DNA from: Bryobacterales bacterium
GTDB taxonomy: Bacteria > Acidobacteriota > Terriglobia > Bryobacterales > Bryobacteraceae
DNA length: 19,898 nt
Assembly (NCBI GenBank): GCA_020853155.1
Contig: JADYZL010000103.1
Span: 1-19,898 of the forward strand
Direction of reading: 5' to 3'
The notes below the pieces were generated by a model, which made no database searches, was not told the DNA's origin, and was given only the letters and a program-made list of their open reading frames with translations. Below, piece by piece: positions 1-7,395 of the stretch (its first letter is position 1; each line of letters opens with the position of its first letter). The position numbers and the translations under genes are program-made.

Positions 1-243
1 GAGACACGGGAAACGCCCACCGCGGACGCTCTGGAGGAGGAGCCGGAGCTGGATTATCGCTTCGTCGCGCCGGGGCTCTATGACGGCGTCGCCGCGGCGG
101 AAGGAACGCCTGCGGAAGCATCGCCCCTCTTTGGCGGGACTCCGGCGGAGCCGCAAGCCGCGGAACCCGATTCGAATCTTTTCGATCTCGACGACCTTGA
201 GACCCCGGCATACCTGCGGCAGGGGCATGCGCCCCGCGTGTGA
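1..243 (+). CDS. ftsZ: Cell division protein FtsZ, C-terminal end (5' truncated by window)
   Basis: FtsZ is the tubulin-like GTPase that forms the cytokinetic ring. Only the last 80 residues are present, read in frame from base 1 to a TGA at 241-243. The visible part is the variable linker, rich in Ala, Glu and Pro, followed by the conserved C-terminal peptide DLETPAYLRQG at residues 65-75 of the fragment. That peptide fits the family consensus (acidic residues, then PAFLR/PAYLR), the docking site for membrane tethers and other division proteins. A short basic-ended tail, HAPRV, follows. The GTPase domain lies upstream of the window. The call rests on the C-terminal peptide alone, but that motif is distinctive in this context. 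A tandem repeat block starts within four bases of the stop codon. Confidence 0.87.
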   Translation, partial: ETRETPTADALEEEPELDYRFVAPGLYDGVAAAEGTPAEASPLFGGTPAEPQAAEPDSNLFDLDDLETPAYLRQGHAPRV

Positions 244-246
244 TTC

Positions 247-342
247 CGCATTGATCGCGGCTGCGGTCTGAAACCATTCGCATTGATCGCGGCTGCGATC
301 TGAAACCATTCGCATTGAGCGCGGCTGCGGTCTGAAACCATC
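247..342. repeat. Three tandem copies of a 32-bp hairpin-forming repeat
   Basis: Copies lie at 247-278, 279-310 and 311-342, head to tail with no spacer. Copies 1 and 2 differ at one base, and copy 3 differs at a few. Each contains an inverted repeat around a GGCT loop. In copy 2 it is perfect (GATCGC-GGCT-GCGATC, 285-300 region). In copy 1 one pair becomes a wobble as RNA, and in copy 3 one pair is lost. The block begins right behind the ftsZ stop codon, so it would lie in the 3' end of that transcript. It could act as a transcript-end or RNA-stabilising element, or be a member of a dispersed intergenic repeat family. The sequence does not decide between these. Confidence 0.85.
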
Positions 343-461
343 GAGTGAGGGGATCTCCCTCTCGAGGCCTTGGTGGCAGCGGCTTTCGAGACCCGCGGAC
401 CGGCTCGAATCGCACGCCTGGCAAAACACCCTTGGTTGCGGCGTGCCGTGACCCAGGCGAG

Positions 462-477
462 GCGGGAAACCCGCTTT
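462..477 (+). terminator. Short terminator-like hairpin downstream of ftsZ
   Basis: GCGGG and CCCGC (462-466, 470-474) flank an AAA loop and are followed by TTT. The stem is only five pairs and the U tract is short. This is a weak candidate for an intrinsic terminator of the ftsZ transcript. Confidence 0.22.
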
Positions 478-614
478 CCGCAACCGCCGTCTCCATTGGA
501 TAGCGAAGGCCGGCAGGCCTCGAATGCACGTGGCCGATGGCTAGCGAACGGTATGAAAGTAGCGGAAACCCTCCGCGAGAAATCGCCAACTACACAGAGT
601 GAGGCATCTTGACC

Positions 615-1241
615 ATGAAGACGATTTGTACCCTTTTCTTCCTCTCGCTACTGCTGTGCGCCGGAGCGCGCCCGGCCCTTGCGGAGAAGCCGATTTCGAT
701 TGGCGTCCGGGCGGGAGTGCCCCTCACGGACCTGGTTAACGCCAATGAACAGCGGGATCTTTTTTCCAGCACCCGGCAGTACACGTTCGGCCCAACGGTG
801 GCCGTGAATTTTCCCGGCGGTGTTTCCGTGCAGGCCGATGCGCTTTACAAGCGCTTCTCGTTTGGGCGGCCCGGCGGTTTCATCGGCAATTTCCCCGGGA
901 AGGATACCACCGGCAATTCCTGGGAGTTTCCGGTGCTGCTCAAGTGGACGGCTGACGGCAGAGTGGCTCCCTTTCTGAATGCGGGAGCGTCCTTCCGTAA
1001 CTGGAGCGGCATCGATCAGATCGGCAACTTCGTTACGGGCCAGGATTTTGACGAAGTGGACGATAAGCTCAACGTGGGGTTCGTCGCTGGCGGCGGACTC
1101 ACTCTGAAGCTGGGCTCGATGCGCATCAGCCCGGAGATTCGCTTCACCCGCTGGGGCGTTAACAACTTCGCGGATGGCATGAAGAATATCCTTGAATCCA
1201 ACAAGAATCAGGCGGAGGTGCTGGTCGGCTTTACCTTCTGA
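615..1241 (+). CDS. Secreted outer-membrane beta-barrel protein
   Basis: The gene encodes 208 residues starting at ATG 615. An in-frame TTG two codons earlier is possible, but the purine-rich AGAGTGAGG at 596-604 suits the ATG. Residues 1-24 form a signal peptide: basic start, hydrophobic core TLFFLSLLLCAG, then an Ala-x-Ala-type cleavage before EKPISIG. The mature part alternates polar and hydrophobic residues in Gly-rich strands (for example VSVQADALYKRF, GGGLTLKLGSMRISPEIRF) and ends in a terminal Phe (VLVGFTF). Both are usual for small eight-stranded outer-membrane barrels assembled by the Bam machinery. No enzyme motif is visible. The family is broad (porin-like or OmpA-barrel-like proteins common in Acidobacteria), so the function is unknown. 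It is flanked by non-coding DNA on both sides and appears monocistronic. Confidence 0.78.
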   Translation: MKTICTLFFLSLLLCAGARPALAEKPISIGVRAGVPLTDLVNANEQRDLFSSTRQYTFGPTVAVNFPGGVSVQADALYKRFSFGRPGGFIGNFPGKDTTGNSWEFPVLLKWTADGRVAPFLNAGASFRNWSGIDQIGNFVTGQDFDEVDDKLNVGFVAGGGLTLKLGSMRISPEIRFTRWGVNNFADGMKNILESNKNQAEVLVGFTF

Positions 1242-1568
1242 TCCGCGTGCATCCGCGCCAACCGAGGAGGGGTCTTTCCCGGTGCGCTTGTTGCCGGAGG
1301 CCGGGAATTTGCCCTCCGACGGCGCGGATTTCACATCGGTTATTGCTTTTGGGACAGATCTGCACTAATTTAGAATCATTAATCTTTTGAGCGACTTCGT
1401 TGCATGCTGCATGCGAGAGCGGCGGCAATGGGCCGGGGGCCCTCGAAGCGAATTGTGAAATGGGCGGTGAAGAAGCAAACCTGCCCTCTTTCGAATTTGA
1501 AACAATTCACTTTCGCCCTGCTTCCAACAAGCGAGTTCTAGATAGGAACCTGGTTGTTGGGGGTCGTA
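1242..1568. other. Non-coding stretch upstream of the receiver gene
   Basis: There is no supported gene in these 327 bases. The left part has an inverted repeat, CGGAGG 1295-1300 with CCTCCG 1313-1318, without a T tract. The middle is noticeably AT-rich (about 1340-1390) and holds a plausible sigma-70 promoter. Further on, GAATT at about 1494 and AATTC at about 1505 form a small inverted repeat. If the promoter is used, the receiver gene would have a leader of roughly 185 bases. Confidence 0.45.
1349..1376 (+). promoter_or_regulatory. Putative sigma-70 promoter for the receiver gene
   Basis: TTGGGA at 1349-1354 is separated by 16 bases from TAGAAT at 1371-1376. This matches four of six and five of six positions of the -35 and -10 consensus, inside an AT-rich patch of otherwise GC-rich DNA. 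The position upstream of a regulator gene supports it. No start site evidence is available from sequence. Confidence 0.4.
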
Positions 1569-2108
1569 ATGAAGTCCGTAAGTATTAGAAAGGACGCCGG
1601 AAGGTGGTTGCCCGCCGTCGATTACGGTGCAAGCGTCGCGATGGGCAACTGGCGTTCGATGAATTTGCCGCTGCAGAAGAACCCGGCGCAATCGCAAGCG
1701 TGCCCGGCCGAAATCGGTCAGATTCCGGTCGTCCTGATTGTGGATGACGATCCCATGTCGCGGGAGTTGCTGGCCGACGCACTATCTCCCCAGCAGTTTC
1801 AGGTGGTCGCGGTCTCGGACGGCGTCGAGGGGTTGCGCGTTCTTGACGACCTGCGCCCGGCCGTGATGCTGGTGGACATCCAGATGCCCTACATGGACGG
1901 ATTCGAGTTTCTGGCGAAAGTCCGTGAGAATCCAGAGTTCGACACCGTGCCGATGGTTGCGGTTACCGCGTATGCGATGGTGAGCGATGCATCCCGCATT
2001 TTGAAGCGCGGATTTGACGAGTATCTCTCAAAGCCCGTACCGGTTAAGACCCTCCGGCAAACCATCAGCCGTTTGCTGGGCGATCGCCCTGCGAACACCG
2101 CCCATTAG
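1569..2108 (+). CDS. Single-domain response regulator (CheY-like receiver)
   Basis: The 179-residue protein has a non-conserved N-terminal stretch of about 50 residues and one receiver domain (residues 53-170). The key residues are present: the acidic cluster DDD 59-61, phosphoacceptor Asp103 in LVDIQMP, Thr133 in VTAYA and Lys155 in SKP. There is no output domain, so it would act by protein contact, like CheY or Spo0F, or as an intermediate in a phosphorelay. ATG 1569 is chosen because it has a G-rich stretch (1557-1563) just upstream. A TTG at 1554 or the ATG codons at 1644 and 1659 would also open the frame, so the start is uncertain. It is followed 79 bases later by an NtrC-type regulator and then by a convergent sensor kinase, so it probably belongs to the same signalling route. 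Confidence 0.85.
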   Translation: MKSVSIRKDAGRWLPAVDYGASVAMGNWRSMNLPLQKNPAQSQACPAEIGQIPVVLIVDDDPMSRELLADALSPQQFQVVAVSDGVEGLRVLDDLRPAVMLVDIQMPYMDGFEFLAKVRENPEFDTVPMVAVTAYAMVSDASRILKRGFDEYLSKPVPVKTLRQTISRLLGDRPANTAH

Positions 2109-2187
2109 CCGGGTTGTTCCATTCCGGCCGCCATCGTGGCGCACATCGCGCCGAAACGCTTTTCCAAAAGTTAGATAATGTGGGGGA

Positions 2188-3597
2188 ATGACAAGCGATA
2201 GGGCAATTTGCGTGCTAGCGGTCGATGATGACCCGGTTGCCCTCGAATTGGTGCAAGCCGCGCTGAGTTCCGAATCCGTCAAGGTAATCACGGCGGAAAC
2301 GGCTGCCGACGGCCTCGCGCTCGCACGTAAATGGCAGCCGGAAGTCGCGATCGTCGATCTGATCCTGCCGGGGGCGAGCGGGCTCGACATGCTCGACGAA
2401 CTCCTCACGGTGGTTCCCCAATGCGATGTCGTGCTCCTCACCGGCCACTATTCCACGGAATCCGCCGTGGAGGCCATCCAGCGCGGCGCGTCGGACTACC
2501 TCACGAAGCCGATTTCGGTGCGGGACCTTCGCGCCAAGATCGGCGCTTATCTCGCAGAGAGTGAGCGCCGCCTGCGCGCGATGGAACTCGAGAGAGAAGC
2601 CGCCACGGCCAACAGCTTTCACGGCATTATCGGGCGAAGTTCCGCGATGGCGGATGTATTTGCCCGGATACGCCGCATCGCTCCGCACTATCGCAGCGTG
2701 CTCGTGCTGGGGGATACGGGCACAGGGAAAGAACTGGTCTCTCGCGCGATTCATGAGCTGAGCCCGGTTGCCAAGGGGCCTTTCGTCGTTTGCAATTGTT
2801 CCGCCGTGGCGGAGACGCTGTTTGAAAGCGAATTGTTCGGGCATGTCAAGGGCTCGTTTACGGGAGCGACCGCGAATAAGATCGGCTTTTTCGAAGCCGC
2901 GAACGGCGGCACGCTCTTCCTCGACGAGTTGGGAGACTTGCCGTTGGCCATGCAAACCAAGCTGCTGCGCGCCATCCAGAATCAGGAAGTGCAGCGCGTG
3001 GGTTCGCCGGAAGCGGTTCGTGTGAGCGTGCGGATCATCGGCGCCACCAACCGGGACCTCCATGGGATGATGGCGGCGGGTGGATTTCGGGAAGATTTGT
3101 ACTACCGGCTCGCGATGGTGGAGGTGAAGCTTCCCTCCCTCTCTCAACGGCCCGATGACATCCCCTTGCTCGCGCGGCATTTCATTGCGGCCTTCGCCAA
3201 GGAGTACGCCAAAGAAGTTTCCGATATCACCACCCGCGCCATGGTGGCGCTGGTCCGTCATCCCTGGCCCGGAAACATCCGGGAACTGGAGAACGTCATC
3301 GGCCATGCCGCGATGATGGCCGAGGGCGCCACAATCGATCTCGATGACTTTCCCCCGGAATACAGTGAGGCAAATGCGGAATCGTTCCCTGCCTTCCCGC
3401 GGGAGAAGCTCCCGACGCTGGCGGAGATCGGCCGGCGATACGCCCGCCATGCGCTGGACGTGACGCATGGGAATAAGGCGAGAACCGCGGAGCTGCTGGG
3501 GATCTCCAGAGCAACTCTCTATAAGATGCTCAGCGAGAAAGAAGGGCCGGAGCCACAGCCGGCCAATCCGCCGGACAAAGTGGACGCGCTCGTCTGA
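2188..3597 (+). CDS. Sigma-54-dependent response regulator, NtrC family
   Basis: The 469-residue activator opens sigma-54 promoters by ATP hydrolysis after phosphorylation. Domains in order are a receiver (residues 6-122; acidic DDD 13-15, phosphoacceptor Asp57, Thr85, Lys107), an AAA+ sigma-54 interaction domain (about 146-375) and a Fis-type helix-turn-helix at the end (about 410-452; NKARTAELLGISRATLYKML). In the AAA+ domain, Walker A is GDTGTGKE 175-182, the sigma-54 contact loop is GSFTGA 222-227 (Ser in place of the usual Ala), Walker B is GTLFLDE 241-247 and the arginine-finger region is GFREDLYYRL 299-308. Start ATG 2188 directly follows GGGGGA. It is convergent with the sensor kinase, with only three bases between the stop codons, so that kinase is the obvious candidate partner. 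No clear -24/-12 target promoter was found in the window. Confidence 0.93.
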   Translation: MTSDRAICVLAVDDDPVALELVQAALSSESVKVITAETAADGLALARKWQPEVAIVDLILPGASGLDMLDELLTVVPQCDVVLLTGHYSTESAVEAIQRGASDYLTKPISVRDLRAKIGAYLAESERRLRAMELEREAATANSFHGIIGRSSAMADVFARIRRIAPHYRSVLVLGDTGTGKELVSRAIHELSPVAKGPFVVCNCSAVAETLFESELFGHVKGSFTGATANKIGFFEAANGGTLFLDELGDLPLAMQTKLLRAIQNQEVQRVGSPEAVRVSVRIIGATNRDLHGMMAAGGFREDLYYRLAMVEVKLPSLSQRPDDIPLLARHFIAAFAKEYAKEVSDITTRAMVALVRHPWPGNIRELENVIGHAAMMAEGATIDLDDFPPEYSEANAESFPAFPREKLPTLAEIGRRYARHALDVTHGNKARTAELLGISRATLYKMLSEKEGPEPQPANPPDKVDALV

Positions 3598-3600
3598 GCC

Positions 3601-5640
3601 TTATTCTTCCGGCGGTGCGGCGTCCGGGCTCGTGCGAGGCTCTACCGGAAAGGAGATCCGGAACCGGCTCCCCTTGCCCGGTGCGCTCTCTACCTCGATC
3701 CGGCCGCCTTGCATTTCCACCAGCTTCCGGGTGATCGCCAGACCGAGCCCGCTTCCCCGCAGCTTTGGCCGGAATGTTGGATGGTGCACCTGCTCGAACT
3801 CGCCGAAGATCCTCTCCAGATCCTCTTCGCAAATGCCAATGCCCGTATCCTCCACTTCGGCGAAGATGCGTTCCTCCGCTTGCCCCAGCATGACCGTTAC
3901 ACGTCCGCCGGCGGGCGTGTACTTGATCGCGTTGCTGACCAGGTTCGTTAGGATTTGCCGAATGCGTTCCGGATCCGCGATCAGCGATGGATGAGCCGTT
4001 TGAAGCAACGTGAGATCCACGTCCTGATCCCTTGCAATGGGAAGCAGCGAGGTAACCACGGCCTCCGCAACCCCGTGCAGGTCGAATTGCTCGAGGTTGA
4101 GCCGCAAGCGTCCGGCGGAAATGCGCGAAAGGTCGAGCACGTCGTTCACCACGCGAATCAGATGCTGCGTGCTGCTCGCGATATTTCCAAGAAAGCGGCG
4201 CTGCCGTTCGTTCAGGTCTTCGCTTTCCGGATCCTCGAAGAGCAGTTCGAGAAAACCGCTGATCGAATGCAGGGGCGTTCGCAACTCGTGGCTCATGCTG
4301 GAAAGGAACGCGGTCCTCTCGGAGAGAATGGACTCCAACTGCCGCGTTCGCTCCTGCAGATCGCGGTTCGCGCGCTGCAAGTGGTTCGCGCTTTCCGCAA
4401 GGCTTTCGTTGAGGTCGCGGATTCGCTCTTCCGCAGCCTTGCGGTCTGAAATGTCGAGACTCACCCCGGCCATGAACCGGATCTTGCCCGTCTTCTCGTC
4501 GTAGACCCCGGCGCCCGCTCCAGCCAACCAGGTTCGTTCGCCCGCTTCCGCTGCCAGCAGGAACTCGCGGTAAAACGGTTTTCCGCTCTTCACGGAGGAG
4601 AGGATCGTCTCCTGCAGCGGCCCCCGCTCGTGCGGCGCCACGCGGGCGTAGAATGCGTTGATCGAGCCCTCATATTCGGAATCGCCCAGCCCCAGCATGT
4701 GCGCCAGGTTTCGATTCCAAAACGCGGCGTCGGTTTCCGGGTTCCAGACCCACACGCCGATATTCGCCGCGTCGGTCGCCAGGCGGAAACGCTGCTCGTA
4801 ATCTTTCAGCTTCCGTTCAGCGACACGCGTCTCTGTCGTGTCTCTCAGGATGCTTACCGCGCCCACCAGCGCACCTGCTTCATCGCGCACCGGCGCGGCG
4901 GAAACGCTTACATCTCTTGGCCGATTCCCTTTCGACACAAGAAGGCGTCCTCCTGCCTCTCGCGCCCCCGTGCCGGTTCGAAGGACGGTGAGAACCAACT
5001 GCTCGATTCTTTCCCCGGTTGCCGCGGATTCGATGGCCCACATCTCCGAGATCGGCTTGCCCAGACAATCTTCGATCGTCAAGCCGGAGAAATCCAGCGC
5101 GGCTGCGTTCGCGAAGCGCACAAGCCCCTCGCGATCCACCGAAACCACGGCGTCAAGGATTCCGGAAAGCACGGTTTCAAACCGGATGGCCTCCCGCGCG
5201 TAATGGGATTCCGCAGCGCGGCGCAGAAGACGTTCCGTTTCACCCTCCTCCTGCGCCAGGCGAAGCGCCCGCTCTTTGCGCTCCAGATTGGCAGCATAAT
5301 GCTGAAGCTGGTGGATAATCGCCACCACGATGACGGCAATCGCGAGAAAAATGGCAAGCGCGATCACTGTGGAGAGCGTGGGAGGAGTAAGCAGAAACGG
5401 AGCGCCGGAACTCGCGAAATTGGTAAGAAATCCAGCGCAGACCGCCGCCAGCAGCCCAAACCGCGCCCCCCCGAAAATGCCGGACACCACAACGGCCAGC
5501 AACCCGAACGTCGTCTCGAACTGATCGCCCAGATAGTGCTGAGAGAGATCGCCTGCCACCACGGCAATGGCCACCGAACAGACGAGCACTACAAGCTTTT
5601 GCCAGATCGGCCGGATCGCGATGGAATGCACTCCAAACAC
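3601..5640 (-). CDS. Membrane-bound PAS-domain sensor histidine kinase
   Basis: This kinase of 679 residues has about four predicted membrane helices at residues 12-115, resembling the MASE/DUF4118-type sensor modules. A linker helix is followed by a PAS domain (about 155-270) and a second PAS/PAC domain (about 283-400), then a coiled coil (about 400-440). The HisKA domain carries phosphoacceptor His451 in SSMSHELRTPL, and the HATPase domain has the N box around Asn570, DTGIG 598-602, and a glycine-rich GSGLGL near 629-634. There is no C-terminal receiver, so it is not a hybrid kinase. GTG at 5640 gives the longest form. A second in-frame GTG at 5631 lies immediately after GGAG, and either could be used. 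The stop codon lies three bases from that of the NtrC-type regulator on the other strand. Phosphotransfer to one or both neighbouring receivers is inferred. Confidence 0.92.
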   Translation of the reverse strand: MFGVHSIAIRPIWQKLVVLVCSVAIAVVAGDLSQHYLGDQFETTFGLLAVVVSGIFGGARFGLLAAVCAGFLTNFASSGAPFLLTPPTLSTVIALAIFLAIAVIVVAIIHQLQHYAANLERKERALRLAQEEGETERLLRRAAESHYAREAIRFETVLSGILDAVVSVDREGLVRFANAAALDFSGLTIEDCLGKPISEMWAIESAATGERIEQLVLTVLRTGTGAREAGGRLLVSKGNRPRDVSVSAAPVRDEAGALVGAVSILRDTTETRVAERKLKDYEQRFRLATDAANIGVWVWNPETDAAFWNRNLAHMLGLGDSEYEGSINAFYARVAPHERGPLQETILSSVKSGKPFYREFLLAAEAGERTWLAGAGAGVYDEKTGKIRFMAGVSLDISDRKAAEERIRDLNESLAESANHLQRANRDLQERTRQLESILSERTAFLSSMSHELRTPLHSISGFLELLFEDPESEDLNERQRRFLGNIASSTQHLIRVVNDVLDLSRISAGRLRLNLEQFDLHGVAEAVVTSLLPIARDQDVDLTLLQTAHPSLIADPERIRQILTNLVSNAIKYTPAGGRVTVMLGQAEERIFAEVEDTGIGICEEDLERIFGEFEQVHHPTFRPKLRGSGLGLAITRKLVEMQGGRIEVESAPGKGSRFRISFPVEPRTSPDAAPPEE

Positions 5641-5655
5641 TCTACACTTTTGGAG
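5631..5655. repeat. Inverted repeat over the sensor kinase start
   Basis: CTCCAAA at 5631-5637 and TTTGGAG at 5649-5655 are perfect complements separated by 11 bases. Both alternative GTG starts of the minus-strand kinase lie in or next to it. It could be an operator, or a hairpin in the mRNA that hides the ribosome binding region. It could also be chance. Confidence 0.4.
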
Positions 5656-5907
5656 AGGTCCGCGAATGGATGAAGCGTTTCTTCGGGATCTGGAGGGGTA
5701 CCCTCCGTTCGCCGTGCCGCGTTCCCGATTCGCTGTTCAGAATTCCGCCAAGTGTTCAAATTCCAGACGATTGCCGGGTTCACAAGTAGTTGTAGGTCGG
5801 CGGAGCCGATGCATGGGAATACCTGAAATTCGTTTGGTTTCAGCCGGTTTCATGTCGATCTGCCAGGGCGCCCGATTATTGGCGAGCCGATTGCATCTCA
5901 TTGCCGC

Positions 5908-6600
5908 ATGGCGACAACAGTTAGCTCTCTCAACACCCTTCGCGGATTCAACCCGGCACGCCGATTCGGCAATGCTCCCGGCGCTCGAACGGGACATCGT
6001 CACGGGGCGCTCGCGGCGCATGGCGTCCATCGGCGGGAGCAGTATTCCGAAGCCGAAGCCGCGCTGCCGCAAGATGTAGCGAAACCGGCGATTGCGGAGG
6101 CCGTGGAGGCTGCGCCCGCTCTCACGGTAGAGCAATACGGGGCCGCCTATCAGACCGGGTTCCAGCGCACGATCCGTTTCCTTCGCTCGCGTGGCGCGAA
6201 CGAAGACGCGGCGGAAGAGATTGCGCAGGCGGCGTGGAGCCGTGGCTGGGAGCGCATCCATCAACTGCGCACCCCTGAAGCGCTCGAAGTCTGGATCGCC
6301 AGCATTGCGAAGCACATGTTCAGCGCCCACGCCATCAAGGTGCAGCGAAGCGAGGAAATCGAGGAAACCACTGCGGCCTGCGGGCCTTCGGCCACGAACA
6401 TCCTCTGGGACGAGATTGTGAGTTGCTGCCAGCCCGAGGAGAAGAAGCTCCTCAGCCTGCACTACGTGAGCGGCTATAGCAGTAGCGAAATCGCGGAAAA
6501 GCTGGGCTGCAGCGCCCTTGCCGTGCGGCTCCGGCTGATGCGGGTTCGCAGGAAGATCGATGCGAATCTCCCAGTGTCGGCGCTCCCCGTTGCGGCCTAG
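5908..6600 (+). CDS. ECF-like RNA polymerase sigma factor
   Basis: The 230-residue protein has a sigma-70 region 2-like helical segment (about residues 78-150, including RSRGANEDAAEEIAQAAW, the pattern around the -10 recognition helix) and a C-terminal region 4 helix-turn-helix (about 178-220, with GYSSSEIAEKLGCSALAVRLRLMRVRRKI). This is the two-domain layout of extracytoplasmic-function sigma factors, which direct RNA polymerase to stress-type promoters. About 70 residues before region 2 have no recognisable family content and contain many Arg, His and Ala. ATG 5908 has no ribosome binding site, so this extension may be partly artefactual. No anti-sigma gene follows. The next gene is a secreted SYLF protein 39 bases on. 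Region 2 is degenerate enough that the exact ECF group cannot be named. Confidence 0.8.
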   Translation: MATTVSSLNTLRGFNPARRFGNAPGARTGHRHGALAAHGVHRREQYSEAEAALPQDVAKPAIAEAVEAAPALTVEQYGAAYQTGFQRTIRFLRSRGANEDAAEEIAQAAWSRGWERIHQLRTPEALEVWIASIAKHMFSAHAIKVQRSEEIEETTAACGPSATNILWDEIVSCCQPEEKKLLSLHYVSGYSSSEIAEKLGCSALAVRLRLMRVRRKIDANLPVSALPVAA

Positions 6601-6639
6601 ACCTTCGAATCATCCTGCTCGAAAGGCGTGTGAATCATC

Positions 6640-7338
6640 ATGAGGATGCGTGTTGCGGCAATCGGTTTAGTGGCGCTCGGGTTGCTGACAGCGCAACTCG
6701 TGGCGCGCGACGATGAGGCGGACCGCGTGCGTGCGGCCAATGAAGTGGTGCGGGATATGATGGCCGCGGGCGATAAGGGAATTCCGCAAGACCTGATGGA
6801 TCATGCCACCTGCATCGTGGTGATTCCGGGGATGAAGCGCGCGGCGTTTGTCATCGGCGGAAGCTATGGAGCCGGTATCGCCAGTTGCCGTGATTCGCGG
6901 GGTTGGTCCGCTCCCTCCGCCGTGAAAATGGAGGGTGGCAGCATCGGTTTCCAGATTGGCGCGGGCGAGGTGGATCTGATCCTCGTGGTGTTGAACGAGA
7001 AGGGCAAGCAGCGGCTCTTCGAGAGCAAGTTCACCCTGGGCGGCGAAGCAGCGGTGATGGCGGGGCCCGTCGGCCGCCAATCAAGCGCGGAAACCGATGC
7101 CTTCATGACTGCCGAAATTCTCACGTACTCCCAATCGCGAGGCATCTATGCGGGGATCGACGTCAAGGGGTCCACGCTTCGCCCGAACGATGACGAAAAT
7201 CGCGAACTCTACGGCAGAGAGGTTTCCAGCCGCGATATCCTCGAAGGCCGCGTCCCGGCCCCCACGGTGACGAAGCCGTTTCTTGCCACGCTGAACAAAT
7301 ACTCTCCCTATCAGGCCGGCCACGCCTCGAAGCGTTAG
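6640..7338 (+). CDS. Secreted SYLF/Ysc84-domain lipid-binding protein
   Basis: The protein has 232 residues. An N-terminal hydrophobic segment (AAIGLVALGLLTAQLVA, about residues 5-21) behind two arginines looks like a signal peptide, placing the mature protein outside the cytoplasm. The remainder matches the SYLF (DUF500/Ysc84) family. It starts with a helix and the GIPQDLMDHATCIVVIPG motif (about 47-64), continues through FVIGGSYGAGI and IGFQIGAGEVDLILVVL, and then has the GGEAAVMAGPVGR and SRGIYAGIDVKGS motifs. SYLF domains bind phosphoinositides in eukaryotes. Bacterial members are periplasmic or exported and poorly characterised. The start could also be ATG 6646. The AAAGG at 6622-6626 is a distant ribosome site. 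The 39-base gap suggests co-transcription with the sigma factor gene. Confidence 0.86.
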   Translation: MRMRVAAIGLVALGLLTAQLVARDDEADRVRAANEVVRDMMAAGDKGIPQDLMDHATCIVVIPGMKRAAFVIGGSYGAGIASCRDSRGWSAPSAVKMEGGSIGFQIGAGEVDLILVVLNEKGKQRLFESKFTLGGEAAVMAGPVGRQSSAETDAFMTAEILTYSQSRGIYAGIDVKGSTLRPNDDENRELYGREVSSRDILEGRVPAPTVTKPFLATLNKYSPYQAGHASKR

Positions 7339-7395
7339 GTCGCGTCAGCCGCGGCTTCGCCGGCCGCCAGATCCGCGCATCCCGCTCCTCAACGG

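Larger units (their letters stand above)
244..614. other. Non-coding stretch between ftsZ and the barrel protein gene
   Basis: These 371 bases hold no convincing gene. The first third is a 32-bp tandem repeat. The rest contains several short inverted repeats: 412-418 with 440-446 (seven paired bases), 462-466 with 470-474 followed by TTT, 507-511 with 516-520, and 562-566 with 572-576. The 462-477 element is the closest thing to an intrinsic terminator, but it is short. No good -35/-10 pair was found for the downstream gene. A GTG-started 80-codon open frame (370-612) has no ribosome binding site and reads like non-coding DNA. Confidence 0.5.

Noticed and set aside
247..342. CRISPR array
   Set aside because: Units abut with no variable spacers, only three copies, and no cas genes in the window.
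380..450. tRNA-like stretch with a GGCTCGAATC segment
   Set aside because: The only T-arm-like piece has no matching acceptor stem, D arm or anticodon arm in the correct geometry.
370..612. Open frame of 80 codons between ftsZ and the barrel protein
   Set aside because: It starts at GTG without a ribosome site, reads as Arg/Ala-rich non-coding translation, and runs into the next gene's leader. No family resemblance.
2137..2151. Possible -24/-12 sigma-54 promoter before the NtrC-type gene
   Set aside because: TGGC and GC fall at the right spacing, but the central TTG is missing and the same bases form a hairpin. Too weak to claim.
2215..3468. Long minus-strand open frame opposite the NtrC-type gene
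   Set aside because: Shadow of a GC-rich gene in another frame. Composition is His/Arg/Gly-rich and the sense strand has clear domains.
4630..5673. 347-codon plus-strand open frame opposite the kinase
   Set aside because: Antisense to the PAS-kinase, whose domains are unambiguous.
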